62,700 bases of DNA from JBKEAJ01 sp047974415 (GTDB taxonomy: Bacteria > Bacteroidota > Bacteroidia > Bacteroidales > Prolixibacteraceae), in the NCBI GenBank assembly GCA_047974415.1, contig JBKECH010000077.1, positions 1 to 62,700 of the forward strand. The letters are read 5' to 3'. The stretch's first letter is position 1. Each line of letters starts with the position of its first letter. The position numbers and the translations under genes are program-made. The notes beneath the pieces were generated by a model. The model was given only the letters and a program-made list of their open reading frames with translations. It did not search any database and had not been told where the DNA came from. Below are positions 43,716 to 52,312 of the stretch, piece by piece.

Positions 43716-43931
43716 CCTGCAATACTCTTGTTAAATTAACGGTCAATTACTTTCTTGTTTACTCTACAAAATGTGCAACCCTAACATTTTTTGTAAAGGT
43801 AAAAATATTCTACTTATTAAACAAGTTTTTTTTCATTTTTATTGTTAGAGCAAGTGTCTTTTTGTCATCTTTAAGACGCGTCATATATAAAAAGGTTGCG
43901 CCAGTATTAGCTCATGCCTCATAGCAAAAAT

Positions 43932-44100
43932 TTATCCCGACATGCATTGGAACGCCGTAGCTAGCGCTTCAAGCTCGATAAGACAAGGTTTTTGGTAAAC
44001 GCAGCGTAGCTGCGCCGAGCGAAACAAAAGTCATTACGGCATTTGTTTTTAGCAGATTACAACACACAACGAATCTGCTAACGCATACTTCGGGTTTATG
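43932..44100. repeat. Palindromic intergenic repeat, long copy R5
   Basis: ATCCCGACATGCATTGGA on the left and GCTAACGCATACTTCGGGTT on the right pair as the ends of the R family; GCCGTAGCTAGCG carries the GTAGC core. About 110 bases of unrelated sequence lie between. It fills most of the 43716-44159 gap, the rest of which is AT-rich and shows nothing else. Confidence 0.45.
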
Positions 44101-44136
44101 CATTGCCAACACAAAGACAAAATTAAGAGTTGCATA

Positions 44137-44167
44137 TTGAGGATGCCGTCATATTTTCTTACATTTG
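44137..44167 (+). promoter_or_regulatory. Promoter of proS
   Basis: TTG at 44137-44139, a 20-base spacer, then TACATTTG at 44160-44167: both Bacteroidota promoter boxes at the right distance. The start point would be near 44174, 30 bases before the proS ATG. Confidence 0.75.
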
Positions 44168-44203
44168 CGTTTTTAATTTACTATCAAAGAAAAAGAAGAA
44201 AAC

Positions 44204-45679
44204 ATGAGCAAAGGGCTTACACCAAAAGAAGAAAACTATTCACAGTGGTACTTAGATATAGTTGCAAAAGCCGAGCTGGCAGAAAACTCTGCCGTAAGAG
44301 GTTGCATGGTTATCAAACCGTACGGATATGCAATCTGGGAGAAGATGCAAGCAATACTTGACAAGATGTTTAAAGAAACAGGACACCAGAACGCCTACTT
44401 CCCACTATTTATACCAAAATCTTTTTTCAGCAAAGAAGCGCAACACGTCGACGGCTTTGCCAAAGAATGTGCCATCGTTACGCACTACCGCCTCATGAAT
44501 GCCCCAGACGGGAGTGGCGTGGTGGTAGACCCTGATGCTAAGCTAGAAGAAGAGTATATCGTAAGACCAACTTCAGAAACTATCATCTGGAACACCTACA
44601 AGAACTGGATACAATCGTATCGGGATCTGCCTATTCTTTGCAATCAGTGGGCTAACGTAGTAAGATGGGAGATGCGCACACGTCTTTTTCTCAGAACTGC
44701 TGAATTTTTGTGGCAAGAGGGGCACACGGCTCATGCCACAGAAGCCGAAGCAATGGAAGAAACAGAAAAAATGTTGAACGTTTATGCTGAATTTGCTGAG
44801 AAATACATGGGAGTACCTGTGGTAAAAGGGATAAAAACCGAATCTGAAAGATTTGCAGGTGCCGTAGAAACATTTTGTATTGAAGCTCTTATGCAAGATG
44901 GGAAAGCACTGCAAGCAGGGACTTCCCACTTTTTAGGACAAAACTTCGCTAAAGCTTTTGACGTTAAATTTACAAATAAAGAGGGGAAAGAAGATTATGT
45001 TTGGGCAACATCATGGGGCGTTTCTACACGTCTGATGGGGGCATTAATCATGGCTCACTCAGATAATAATGGACTAATTTTGCCACCAGCCCTAGCACCC
45101 ATACAGGTAGTAATTGTGCCCATATATAAAGGCGACCAGCAACTAGATGAGATAATCGAAGCAATGACACCAGTTGTTAACTCTCTTAAAGCAAAAGGAA
45201 TAAGTGTCAAAATAGACCACAATGACACGAAAAAACCAGGATGGAAATTTGCTGAATACGAAATGAAAGGAGTTCCAATCAGACTTGCTGTAGGAAAACG
45301 AGACCTAGAAAACGGAACGTTAGAACTTGCCAGGCGAGACACCTTAGAGAAATTTGCAGTGAAACAAGCAGAGATTGTGGAGCTTATTCCAAGATTACTA
45401 GACGAAATACAAGAAAACATCTTCAACAAGGCTTATAAATTCAGAGCCGAGAACACTACCGAAGTAAACAGCTACGACGAGTTCAAGCAAACTTTGAAAA
45501 ATAAAGGGGGATTTATTTCTGCCCACTGGGACGGCACTACCGAAAGCGAAGAGAAAATAAAAAACGAAACAAAAGCCACGATCAGATGCATACCCATTGA
45601 AGCTAAGGAGGAAGAAGGCAAGTGCATAATCAGCGGAAAGCCATCTAAAAAAAGAGTACTCTTTGCGGTTAGTTATTAG
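44204..45679 (+). CDS. proS: Prolyl-tRNA synthetase (short, eukaryote/archaea-like form)
   Basis: Class II synthetase charging tRNA-Pro. The 491-residue protein lacks the editing insert of long bacterial ProRS and has the C-terminal extension of the archaeal/eukaryotic type. Motifs: GCMVIKPYGYAIWEKMQ at the N terminus, motif 2 NQWANVVRWEMRTRLFLRTAEFLWQEGHTAH, motif 3 ATSWGVSTRLMGALIM, then the anticodon domain with PGWKFAEYEMKGVPIRLAVG. This form is usual in Bacteroidota. Confidence 0.96.
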   Translation: MSKGLTPKEENYSQWYLDIVAKAELAENSAVRGCMVIKPYGYAIWEKMQAILDKMFKETGHQNAYFPLFIPKSFFSKEAQHVDGFAKECAIVTHYRLMNAPDGSGVVVDPDAKLEEEYIVRPTSETIIWNTYKNWIQSYRDLPILCNQWANVVRWEMRTRLFLRTAEFLWQEGHTAHATEAEAMEETEKMLNVYAEFAEKYMGVPVVKGIKTESERFAGAVETFCIEALMQDGKALQAGTSHFLGQNFAKAFDVKFTNKEGKEDYVWATSWGVSTRLMGALIMAHSDNNGLILPPALAPIQVVIVPIYKGDQQLDEIIEAMTPVVNSLKAKGISVKIDHNDTKKPGWKFAEYEMKGVPIRLAVGKRDLENGTLELARRDTLEKFAVKQAEIVELIPRLLDEIQENIFNKAYKFRAENTTEVNSYDEFKQTLKNKGGFISAHWDGTTESEEKIKNETKATIRCIPIEAKEEEGKCIISGKPSKKRVLFAVSY

Positions 45680-45724
45680 TTGTTGTTTGACAAATACTTT
45701 CAATGCACCTAAAAGATAAATACC

Positions 45725-46957
45725 ATGAACATAGATAACAAGATAGTAGATTTATTTCTTGAACTTGTGGCTCACGACACACAGTCGGACTACGATAATT
45801 CAAATACGCCGTCAAGTCCCAATCAAAAAGTACTGGCAGACATAGTGGCTAAGAAGTTGTCGGACATTGGTTTGCAGGACGTAATGGTTACTCATCAGGC
45901 ATATATATATGCTACATTACCATCAAATATTGACAAGAAAGTGCCAAAAATCGGTTTCATTGCCCACCTAGACACCAGCCCAGACTTTTCGGGAAAAAAT
46001 CCGAAACCACAGATTATAAACAACTACAACGGCTCGGACATCATCCTAAACCAAGATAAGAACATTATCTTGTCGCCTAACTATTTTCCAGAGATTCTTG
46101 ATTACAAAGGACAAGATATCATCTGCACCGACGGCACCACTCTGCTAGGGGCTGACGACAAAGCTGGTGTTGCTGAAATAATTACAGCAATGGAGTACCT
46201 GATAAAACATCCCGAAATTAAGCATGGCGATATACAAGTAGGCTTTACCCCTGATGAGGAAATAGGAAGGGGTGCAGACCATTTCGACGTGCAGCGTTTT
46301 GGCGCAGACTTTGCATTCACGATTGACGGCGGGCAGATCGGCGAGCTGGAATATGAAAATTTCAATGCAGCAGGGGCCAAAATTGAAATTGACGGAAGGA
46401 TTATACATCCAGGATATGCCAAAGACAAAATGATTAACTCGATAGTCCTTGGCAATAAAATACTATCAATGCTTCCTGCTCAAAGCCGCCCCGAGCATAC
46501 CACTGGCAACGAAGGTTTTTTCCACATCATGGAATTTAAAGGCGAGGTAGAAAAAACTACAATACAACTCATCATCAGGGATCATGATGCGGAGATTTTT
46601 GACAAACAGAAGAATTTATTAAATAGCATTGTTGACACAATCAATATAGAGCACCCGAACTCTACCAAACTCACTATCACCGAGCAATATAGAAACATGA
46701 GAGAGAAGTTTGTTGGTAAAGAACACATCGTAAACATAGCTCATGAGGCTATGCTAAAATCGGGGGTAACACCGATAATAAAGGCAATACGCGGAGGTAC
46801 CGACGGAGCAAGGCTTTCGTACATGGGACTCCCCTGCCCTAACATATTTGCTGGTGGTCATAATTTCCATGGGAAATTTGAGTACCTTCCAATTCAATCT
46901 ATGAAAAAAGCCGTAGAGGTAATTATAAATATAGCAGAGATAGTCACAAATAAATAA
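45725..46957 (+). CDS. pepT: Peptidase T (tripeptide aminopeptidase)
   Basis: Cytosolic zinc M20 peptidase that removes the N-terminal residue of tripeptides. The 410-residue protein has metal-binding motifs IAHLDTSPD (about residue 79), GTTLLGADDKAGVAE (about 140) and TPDEEIGRGADHFD with the catalytic Glu (about 177); the C terminus has RGGTDGARLSYMGLPCPNIFAGGHNFHG. All M20 ligands are present. It lies 45 bases after proS and 13 bases before tilS. Confidence 0.95.
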   Translation: MNIDNKIVDLFLELVAHDTQSDYDNSNTPSSPNQKVLADIVAKKLSDIGLQDVMVTHQAYIYATLPSNIDKKVPKIGFIAHLDTSPDFSGKNPKPQIINNYNGSDIILNQDKNIILSPNYFPEILDYKGQDIICTDGTTLLGADDKAGVAEIITAMEYLIKHPEIKHGDIQVGFTPDEEIGRGADHFDVQRFGADFAFTIDGGQIGELEYENFNAAGAKIEIDGRIIHPGYAKDKMINSIVLGNKILSMLPAQSRPEHTTGNEGFFHIMEFKGEVEKTTIQLIIRDHDAEIFDKQKNLLNSIVDTINIEHPNSTKLTITEQYRNMREKFVGKEHIVNIAHEAMLKSGVTPIIKAIRGGTDGARLSYMGLPCPNIFAGGHNFHGKFEYLPIQSMKKAVEVIINIAEIVTNK

Positions 46958-46970
46958 CTCATAAAAGTGA

Positions 46971-48311
46971 ATGCTTGAGCGATTAAAGAAATATATAGAC
47001 ACAAAGCAACTCCTTGACAAAAACGACAGAGTGTTGCTCGCTGTAAGCGGTGGTGCTGATTCTATGGCAATGCTACATCTGTTTTCGTGCCTGGAATACG
47101 ATTTTGCTGTAGCCCACTGTAATTTTCAATTGCGTGGACTAGAGTCTGACAGAGATCAGCGACTCGTAATGGAAGTCGCCGAAAGAAAGGGAATTGAGAT
47201 TTTCACAAAACAGTTCGACACCCAAGGGTACGCTCAGAACAAAGGCATCTCTATAGAAATGGCGGCACGAGAGTTGCGCTACGCATGGTTCGATGCTATA
47301 TGCAAGGTCAAGGACTTCAACAAAATTGCTACTGCTCACCACCGTGAAGACCGCATAGAAACAGTACTGATAAACATGATGCGTGGCACTGGGCTGAAAG
47401 GTCTTATCGCCTTGTCACACAAGAACAGCAACATCATCCGTCCCATCCTTTTTGCCAACAAAACAGAAATAATAGACTATATAAAGGGTAATGAGATTCC
47501 CTTCGTTGTCGACAGCAGCAACCTCGACACCAAAATAATAAGAAACCATATTCGCAAGAACATAGTTCCTTTATTTTCAGAAATTAACACCGCCTACGAA
47601 CAAAACTTCATCAACACAATTGAAGTGCTGGAAGAAACTTACAAAATCTTCCAAGCTCAAGTGCAATACATGGAAGACCAATGCATAACATTTCAGGGCG
47701 AAGACATACTAATACTTATTGCGCCCTTGCTCGATGCTGGAAATACCAAAACTTATGTGTTTGAAATCCTTAGTCCCTATGGGGTAAACCCATCTATGGC
47801 AGGGGATATTACTAATGCACTAACAAAAGAATCAGGTAAGACTTTCATTACTCCCACTCATAGAATACTCAAAGACCGTAAGCATCTGATTGTCCAGAAA
47901 CAACAAGACCTCAACAAAGAAGTTACGTACATAGGCCGAGATTGCTGGGAAATAAACAACCCCATAACACTGAGCCTCAACATCCTAGACACTAGCAATA
48001 ATTTTTGCTTAAGTAAGGATTCCTACATAGCTGATATCGATTACGACAAACTGCAGTTTCCACTACTATTGCGCCGCCCCAAAACAGGTGACTATTTTCA
48101 TCCCTTAGGACTGAAAGGGAACAAGAAGTTAAGCGACTTTATGACAGATATCAAGCTCAGTCGATTTGAAAAAGACAAGACTTGGCTTTTATGCAATGGC
48201 GAACAAATAGTTTGGGTGCTTGGATCAAGGCTTGATGACAGATATAAAATATCAGCTCAAACAAGAAAAGTACTAAGGATAGAATACATAAACACTAATT
48301 CAAAAATTTAA
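46971..48311 (+). CDS. tilS: tRNA(Ile)-lysidine synthetase
   Basis: Modifies C34 of tRNA-Ile(CAU) to lysidine so it reads AUA. The 446-residue protein has the PP-loop ATP motif VSGGADSMAMLH near residue 26, then TAHHREDRIETVLINMMRGTGLKGL and the C-terminal domain with RRPKTGDYFHPLGLKGNKKLSDFM. It is essential in most bacteria. It probably shares a transcript with pepT and the PspC gene. Confidence 0.94.
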   Translation: MLERLKKYIDTKQLLDKNDRVLLAVSGGADSMAMLHLFSCLEYDFAVAHCNFQLRGLESDRDQRLVMEVAERKGIEIFTKQFDTQGYAQNKGISIEMAARELRYAWFDAICKVKDFNKIATAHHREDRIETVLINMMRGTGLKGLIALSHKNSNIIRPILFANKTEIIDYIKGNEIPFVVDSSNLDTKIIRNHIRKNIVPLFSEINTAYEQNFINTIEVLEETYKIFQAQVQYMEDQCITFQGEDILILIAPLLDAGNTKTYVFEILSPYGVNPSMAGDITNALTKESGKTFITPTHRILKDRKHLIVQKQQDLNKEVTYIGRDCWEINNPITLSLNILDTSNNFCLSKDSYIADIDYDKLQFPLLLRRPKTGDYFHPLGLKGNKKLSDFMTDIKLSRFEKDKTWLLCNGEQIVWVLGSRLDDRYKISAQTRKVLRIEYINTNSKI

Positions 48312-48314
48312 ACC

Positions 48315-48500
48315 ATGGCTCATAAAAGATTTTACCGTAGCACAGGCGACAAAAAAATTGGTGGCGTATGTGGAGGTTTAGCAGACTACCTAGACGTAGA
48401 CCCCACCATAGTAAGGGTTATATTTGCTGTCTGCATACTAGGGTACTGCATAGGTTTGCTTATTTATCTTATAATCTGGCTTATCGCACCAGAAAGGTAA
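48315..48500 (+). CDS. PspC-domain membrane protein
   Basis: A 61-residue protein made of one PspC domain: RSTGDKKIGGVCGGLADYLDV, then DPTIVRVIFAVCILGYCIGL and a membrane segment ending WLIAPER. Family members sit in the inner membrane and in other phyla take part in envelope stress response; here only the domain is seen. It lies 3 bases after tilS. Confidence 0.85.
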   Translation: MAHKRFYRSTGDKKIGGVCGGLADYLDVDPTIVRVIFAVCILGYCIGLLIYLIIWLIAPER

Positions 48501-48566
48501 ATCTGCGCTCAAAATACGCAACAAAGCATTTACTATACATTCCATAGGCAATTCATCATTCACCAA

Positions 48567-48764
48567 ATGCCAAGTTATTTACAAAACGAAGCTTTCAAGC
48601 TTACCTTATATATATCAAAAAACTTCCTCAAGAAGAAGATGTCAAAGTATATGAAAGCACTAAAAATAGATAAAAGATGGCTCGTAACCAAAGAGAAAAG
48701 AACAAAAATGGAGAATTCACCTGTAAACATTATGCTACCTTCTTTTGATGACAACCAACCCTAA
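48567..48764 (+). CDS. Small hypothetical protein, doubtful
   Basis: A 65-residue lysine-rich frame (ISKNFLKKKMSKYMKALK, then WLVTKEKRTKMENS) with no recognised family, no promoter or RBS that I can support, and a position next to decayed sequence. It may be a remnant of a longer gene or not a gene. Kept because nothing else explains 48501-48781. Confidence 0.25.
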   Translation: MPSYLQNEAFKLTLYISKNFLKKKMSKYMKALKIDKRWLVTKEKRTKMENSPVNIMLPSFDDNQP

Positions 48765-48781
48765 GCTTGTTGTATTACTCA

Positions 48782-49561
48782 AAGGAGTACATTCATAAGG
48801 CAGGAGACAAAAAGTACACATACAATGTCGCATTTATTTTATTTGCCTTTGTCTTGTCGAAAAGCAGTAAGGCACAGGAGACAGTTGTCGAAAAAAGCGT
48901 ATGGGAATGCAAATAGGCATGCCCCCTGTAAACATCTACAACGAGTTGAAAATAGCAGACAAGCTTGCTTTACATTCTGAAATAGCAATGGGCATAGCAT
49001 ACAGTTATGGAGCAACCAAAAATCATTTTGAGACTTCATTCGGAGCTGCTATAGAACCTCTATTTTATTATAATTTTAACAAACGCATACAGAAAGGGTA
49101 ACTATTCAGCCAAAACCAATACTGATTTTCAGCCCATTACACGGCATTGATGGTAATAACATAGCGAAAACGAATATTTTCCGATAAATTCAATCACTTT
49201 ATATTTTATAATGCGCTGAATACCAAGACTAAACAACTTGGTAATTCGCTGAATAGTTACACAGAAAGGCAGAAGAACAGCAGGAAACAGTGGCAGTTAC
49301 CTTGCATTTAATATCTCTTGCGATCCAGACTTTGCAATAATGACCAACAATAGCACAAAATTTACCACTTTAACATTTGCTCCTGCATGGGGAACGAAAT
49401 ACAACATCGGCAACAGATTTATGTTTGAATTTGCAACAGGATTGGGCTATGGTTTTCAATGGACAGACGATTACAACTACAATTGGAATACTGGGAAGAA
49501 AGACATGGAGCCTAACCTCATCCTTTTTATTAGATTAGGAATAGGCTTTTGGTGGAAGTAA
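48782..49561 (+). pseudogene. Broken outer-membrane-type protein gene, split by a MITE
   Basis: Three frame pieces join to one protein. Piece one, 48782-48904, has a signal-peptide-like stretch (YNVAFILFAFVLSKSSKAQ) but no clear ATG. A one-base loss at the GGG near 48902-48904 shifts the frame; piece two continues GMQIGMPPVNIYNELKIADK to 49097. There a 163-bp MITE with a 9-bp target duplication interrupts it. Removing the MITE and one duplication restores the frame (QKGRRTAGNSGSYLAFNISC) and piece three ends in LFIRLGIGFWWK. The aromatic beta pattern fits a small outer-membrane barrel. The family is unknown. Confidence 0.7.
49098..49260. mobile_element. 163-bp MITE
   Basis: Perfect 13-bp terminal inverted repeats GTAACTATTCAGC (49098-49110) and GCTGAATAGTTAC (49248-49260) bound a non-coding element. 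ACAGAAAGG is directly repeated on both sides (49089-49097 and 49261-49269), a 9-bp target duplication. Inside, TGAATACCAAG and CTTGGTAATTCG form a further hairpin near the right end. Ends beginning GTAA recall IS66-type elements, though those usually make 8-bp duplications; the parent IS is not identified. Confidence 0.88.
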
Positions 49562-49662
49562 CAGACAATAATTTATAGCAATCTACGGTTATTGATAATA
49601 CAATAACGTGGATACCGTATTTATAGTTCTACAAATATTAATATAAATCAATTTCGAGAAGT

Positions 49663-50448
49663 ATGAAAAATATTGTTCTATTTTTAACCTTGTTTATTGC
49701 TTTTGGTAGCATTAGTGCTAACGCCCAGTCTCTAAAAAACACACTTCAAAGACTGAACAAGACCAGCTCATCAGAAGGGATAGCCAACACCGAGACTACC
49801 ACCACAAATAACGATGGTTCAAGCAGCTCCAGTTTGTCTTCTCTTACCCAAGAACAAGCTAATGATGGTATCAAAGAAGCCCTAATACAAGGGGTTGTAG
49901 AAGGAGTTACCCAACTTTCGCAAAAGGATGGGTATTTCGGAGACAATCTTGTAAAAATAGGCTTCCCCGAAGAAATAAAGAAAGTAGAATCTACGCTCCG
50001 TGCTGTCGGGTTGGACAAGATGGTGGACAAAGGAGTTCAGATTCTTAACCATGCGGCCGAGGATGCTGTCTTATCAGCAACAGATATTTTCGTAAATACC
50101 ATAAAAGAGATGACCTTGCAAGATGCTATAGGAATCGTTGCAGGAGATGATAAGGCTGCAACAGAATATTTAAAAAATCACACATCTACAAAACTACTTG
50201 AAAAACTGAGTCCCAACATAAAAGAATCTTTGGACAAGGTTGGTGCCCCAAAGTATTGGAACAATATAATAACAAGATACAACCAAATGCCTTTTGCTCA
50301 AAATCAGGTAGAACCCGATTTAACAAAGTATGTTACACAAAAGACAATTGATGGTTTATTTACAAAAATTGCCACAAAGGAAAAACAAATCCGGCAAGAC
50401 CCTATCGCTCGCACATCTGATATCCTCAAATCAGTATTTGGAAATTAA
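49663..50448 (+). CDS. DUF4197 family exported protein
   Basis: A 261-residue protein with a signal peptide (IVLFLTLFIAFGSISANAQ). The DUF4197 domain fills the rest: LTQEQANDGIKEALIQGVVEG, VDKGVQILNHAAEDAV, FVNTIKEMTLQDAIGIVAGD, and a C-terminal TKYVTQKTIDGLFTKIATKE. The function of the family is unknown; the helical make-up suggests a periplasmic protein. It ends at a strong terminator. Confidence 0.85.
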   Translation: MKNIVLFLTLFIAFGSISANAQSLKNTLQRLNKTSSSEGIANTETTTTNNDGSSSSSLSSLTQEQANDGIKEALIQGVVEGVTQLSQKDGYFGDNLVKIGFPEEIKKVESTLRAVGLDKMVDKGVQILNHAAEDAVLSATDIFVNTIKEMTLQDAIGIVAGDDKAATEYLKNHTSTKLLEKLSPNIKESLDKVGAPKYWNNIITRYNQMPFAQNQVEPDLTKYVTQKTIDGLFTKIATKEKQIRQDPIARTSDILKSVFGN

Positions 50449-50490
50449 CTTGCAAAACCAACAGCCTAGTCCCCACTAAGTTTTTCATAA

Positions 50491-50540
50491 GAAAAAACAG
50501 CGAAGACTCTGAAAATAAACAGAGTCTTTGCTGTTTTTTC
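50491..50540. terminator. Bidirectional terminator
   Basis: AAAAAACAGC and AAGACTCTG pair with CAGAGTCTT and GCTGTTTTTT around an 8-base loop; A and T runs on both sides let it end the DUF4197 transcript and, from the other side, the sulfatase operon. Confidence 0.9.
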
Positions 50541-50576
50541 TGCATTTCTCTTTAAGCCAATGAAGCGTTTGTTTTG

Positions 50577-50609
50577 AAGAGCTTGAAGTCCTCGCTACAG
50601 CTCTTCTGG
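50577..50609. repeat. Short inverted repeat after the sulfatase gene
   Basis: GAAGAGCT and AGCTCTTC (8-bp perfect arms) are separated by TGAAGTCCTCGCTAC. It lies 11 bases past the sulfatase stop without a T run, so it may be an RNA-end hairpin rather than a terminator. The CGCTACAGCTC part resembles the R-repeat core. Confidence 0.4.
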
Positions 50610-50619
50610 ATTGAACTTT

Positions 50620-52209
50620 TCAGTCTATTGTTTCTTTGCTACCCCACCAATTATTTTTCGGGTCATAGTCGTCCGACAGCATATCCATTCGTTGTTTTTC
50701 TAAGCGCGGCAGGCGTTTTTCTACAATCCCCTTCAAGTATGTAGCCTCGGCTTCAGCAGTCCACTCTGGATCAGGCGTAGGATATGCAGCCCCCATTTCT
50801 GTTAACATCGAAGTGAGTTTATCGTTCATTGCTTTGGCACGCTCTGCCTCTGCTTGCTCCAAGTTGTGTTGCTCTCCTAAATCATCTTTAAGATTGTACA
50901 GTTCATTTCGTCTATCCTCGTAATAATGAATAAGTTTCCAGTCGCCTTCTCGTATCATTGACGCAGGCTCTCCTCCTTGATTACCGTAGTGAGGGTAATG
51001 CCATACGAGAGACCTCTGAGGTAATGTCTCGCCTTTCAGAAGTGGCAATAAAGTCATTCCGTCTGGATGCTCATCAGGCATCAACTCTGCCCCTGCAAGG
51101 TCTAGAATTGTAGGGTAAAAATCGGTGGCAATAACAGGAGTGGCGCATTTCTGACCCTTTGTTAGTCCAGGTACTTTTATAAAGAATGGTTCGCGGATAC
51201 CTCCTTCAAACTGATAACCTTTTCCTCCACGCAAGGGAAGGTTGGACGTAGCAAAAGCATCGCCAGCAGAAACGCCCCCATTGTCGGAAGTAAAAACAAC
51301 AACTGTATTTTCGGCAAGTCCCAATTCTTCAAGAGCATTCAATACACAGCCTACAGCATCATCCATGCTTTCTACCAGGCCTGCGTAAACAGGGTTGTCC
51401 TGCACTTGCCTGATAGGCAGAAAATGCCCCATTTTAAATCCATTTTCAGCAATGCCTTTATTTTGTGCCTTCTGCTTATATTTAGACCATTTCTCTTGCG
51501 TAGTTTCCAGAGGAGCATGCACAGCATAAAAGGACAGATAAGCAAAAAATGCCGTATCTTGATTTTCTTTCAAAAACTTGACTGTTTCTTTTGCTAGTCG
51601 CATAGATAAGTTCTCGCCATCTTCGACATTTTCAAGGTTTGGGTTCTTCCATGGTGAATAATATCCACCATTGGGACTCCCCACGTCCCAGCCACCTTTA
51701 TTTATATCAAAGCCATGATCTTCTGGCCACGAGCCCTTTCCTCCCAAGTGCCATTTACCAGCAAAAAACGTGCGATAGCCAGCTCCCTTCATTGCTTCTG
51801 GAAGAGTTATGTACTCTTTAGGCAAAGCTCTAGTGTACTCTGGTGGTAGCAAGCGATTGTGTCGCCCCTGATTTCGCCAATTCTCCCCTACTGGAGCCCC
51901 AATCCAATCTGTGATACCATGCCGAGCAGCAAAACGCCCCGACATAATACTTGCCCTAGAAGGGCTACACACTTGCGCAGCAGCATATCCATCGGTGAAA
52001 ATCATACCTTCGTTGGCAATTCTGTCAATATTTGGAGTTTCGTAGAAAGAACTGCTCATTACACTCAAGTCTTTATAACCAAAATCATCGGCAAGAATAA
52101 ACAAAAAGTTCAGTTTTTCTTTTGGCTTATTGTTATCACCTTTCCCAGCACAAGCTCCCATCAGTATGCCCACAAAGAGCATTAAGTACATTACTCTAAA
52201 TTTTATCAT
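50620..52209 (-). CDS. Sulfatase (S1 family, lipoprotein)
   Basis: A 529-residue formylglycine-dependent sulfatase. The N terminus is a lipoprotein signal (LMLFVGILMGACAG). Catalytic marks: ILADDFGYKDLS (metal Asp pair), VCSPSRASIMSGR with the CxPSR modification site (about residue 81), GKWHLGG and TSDNGG. A second start six residues later is possible. Substrate is not readable; its place at the end of an L-galactose-type operon suggests removal of sulfate from a galactose unit of an external glycan. It needs an anaerobic or FGE-type maturase encoded elsewhere. Confidence 0.92.
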   Translation of the reverse strand: MIKFRVMYLMLFVGILMGACAGKGDNNKPKEKLNFLFILADDFGYKDLSVMSSSFYETPNIDRIANEGMIFTDGYAAAQVCSPSRASIMSGRFAARHGITDWIGAPVGENWRNQGRHNRLLPPEYTRALPKEYITLPEAMKGAGYRTFFAGKWHLGGKGSWPEDHGFDINKGGWDVGSPNGGYYSPWKNPNLENVEDGENLSMRLAKETVKFLKENQDTAFFAYLSFYAVHAPLETTQEKWSKYKQKAQNKGIAENGFKMGHFLPIRQVQDNPVYAGLVESMDDAVGCVLNALEELGLAENTVVVFTSDNGGVSAGDAFATSNLPLRGGKGYQFEGGIREPFFIKVPGLTKGQKCATPVIATDFYPTILDLAGAELMPDEHPDGMTLLPLLKGETLPQRSLVWHYPHYGNQGGEPASMIREGDWKLIHYYEDRRNELYNLKDDLGEQHNLEQAEAERAKAMNDKLTSMLTEMGAAYPTPDPEWTAEAEATYLKGIVEKRLPRLEKQRMDMLSDDYDPKNNWWGSKETID

Positions 52210-52268
52210 CTTTCTAGTTAATTAAAACAAACACCCAAAATTACAAAAAAATAGAATCTGTCCATATA

Positions 52269-52305
52269 AACCCAGATTATCGTTAGCTCACTTGCTACGT
52301 GCTCC
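52269..52305 (-). repeat. Palindromic intergenic repeat, copy R6
   Basis: The plus strand reads AAACCCAGATTATCGTTAGC, then TCACTTGCTACGTGCTCC: the right half and core of the R family in reverse. It fills part of the 103-base gap between the glycosidase-like and sulfatase genes; the left half is not complete. Confidence 0.55.
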
Positions 52306-52312
52306 CACCTCT

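Noticed and set aside
44098..44361. Plus-strand frame overlapping the proS start
   Set aside because: It begins upstream of the proS promoter and continues in a wrong frame through the conserved ProRS sequence.
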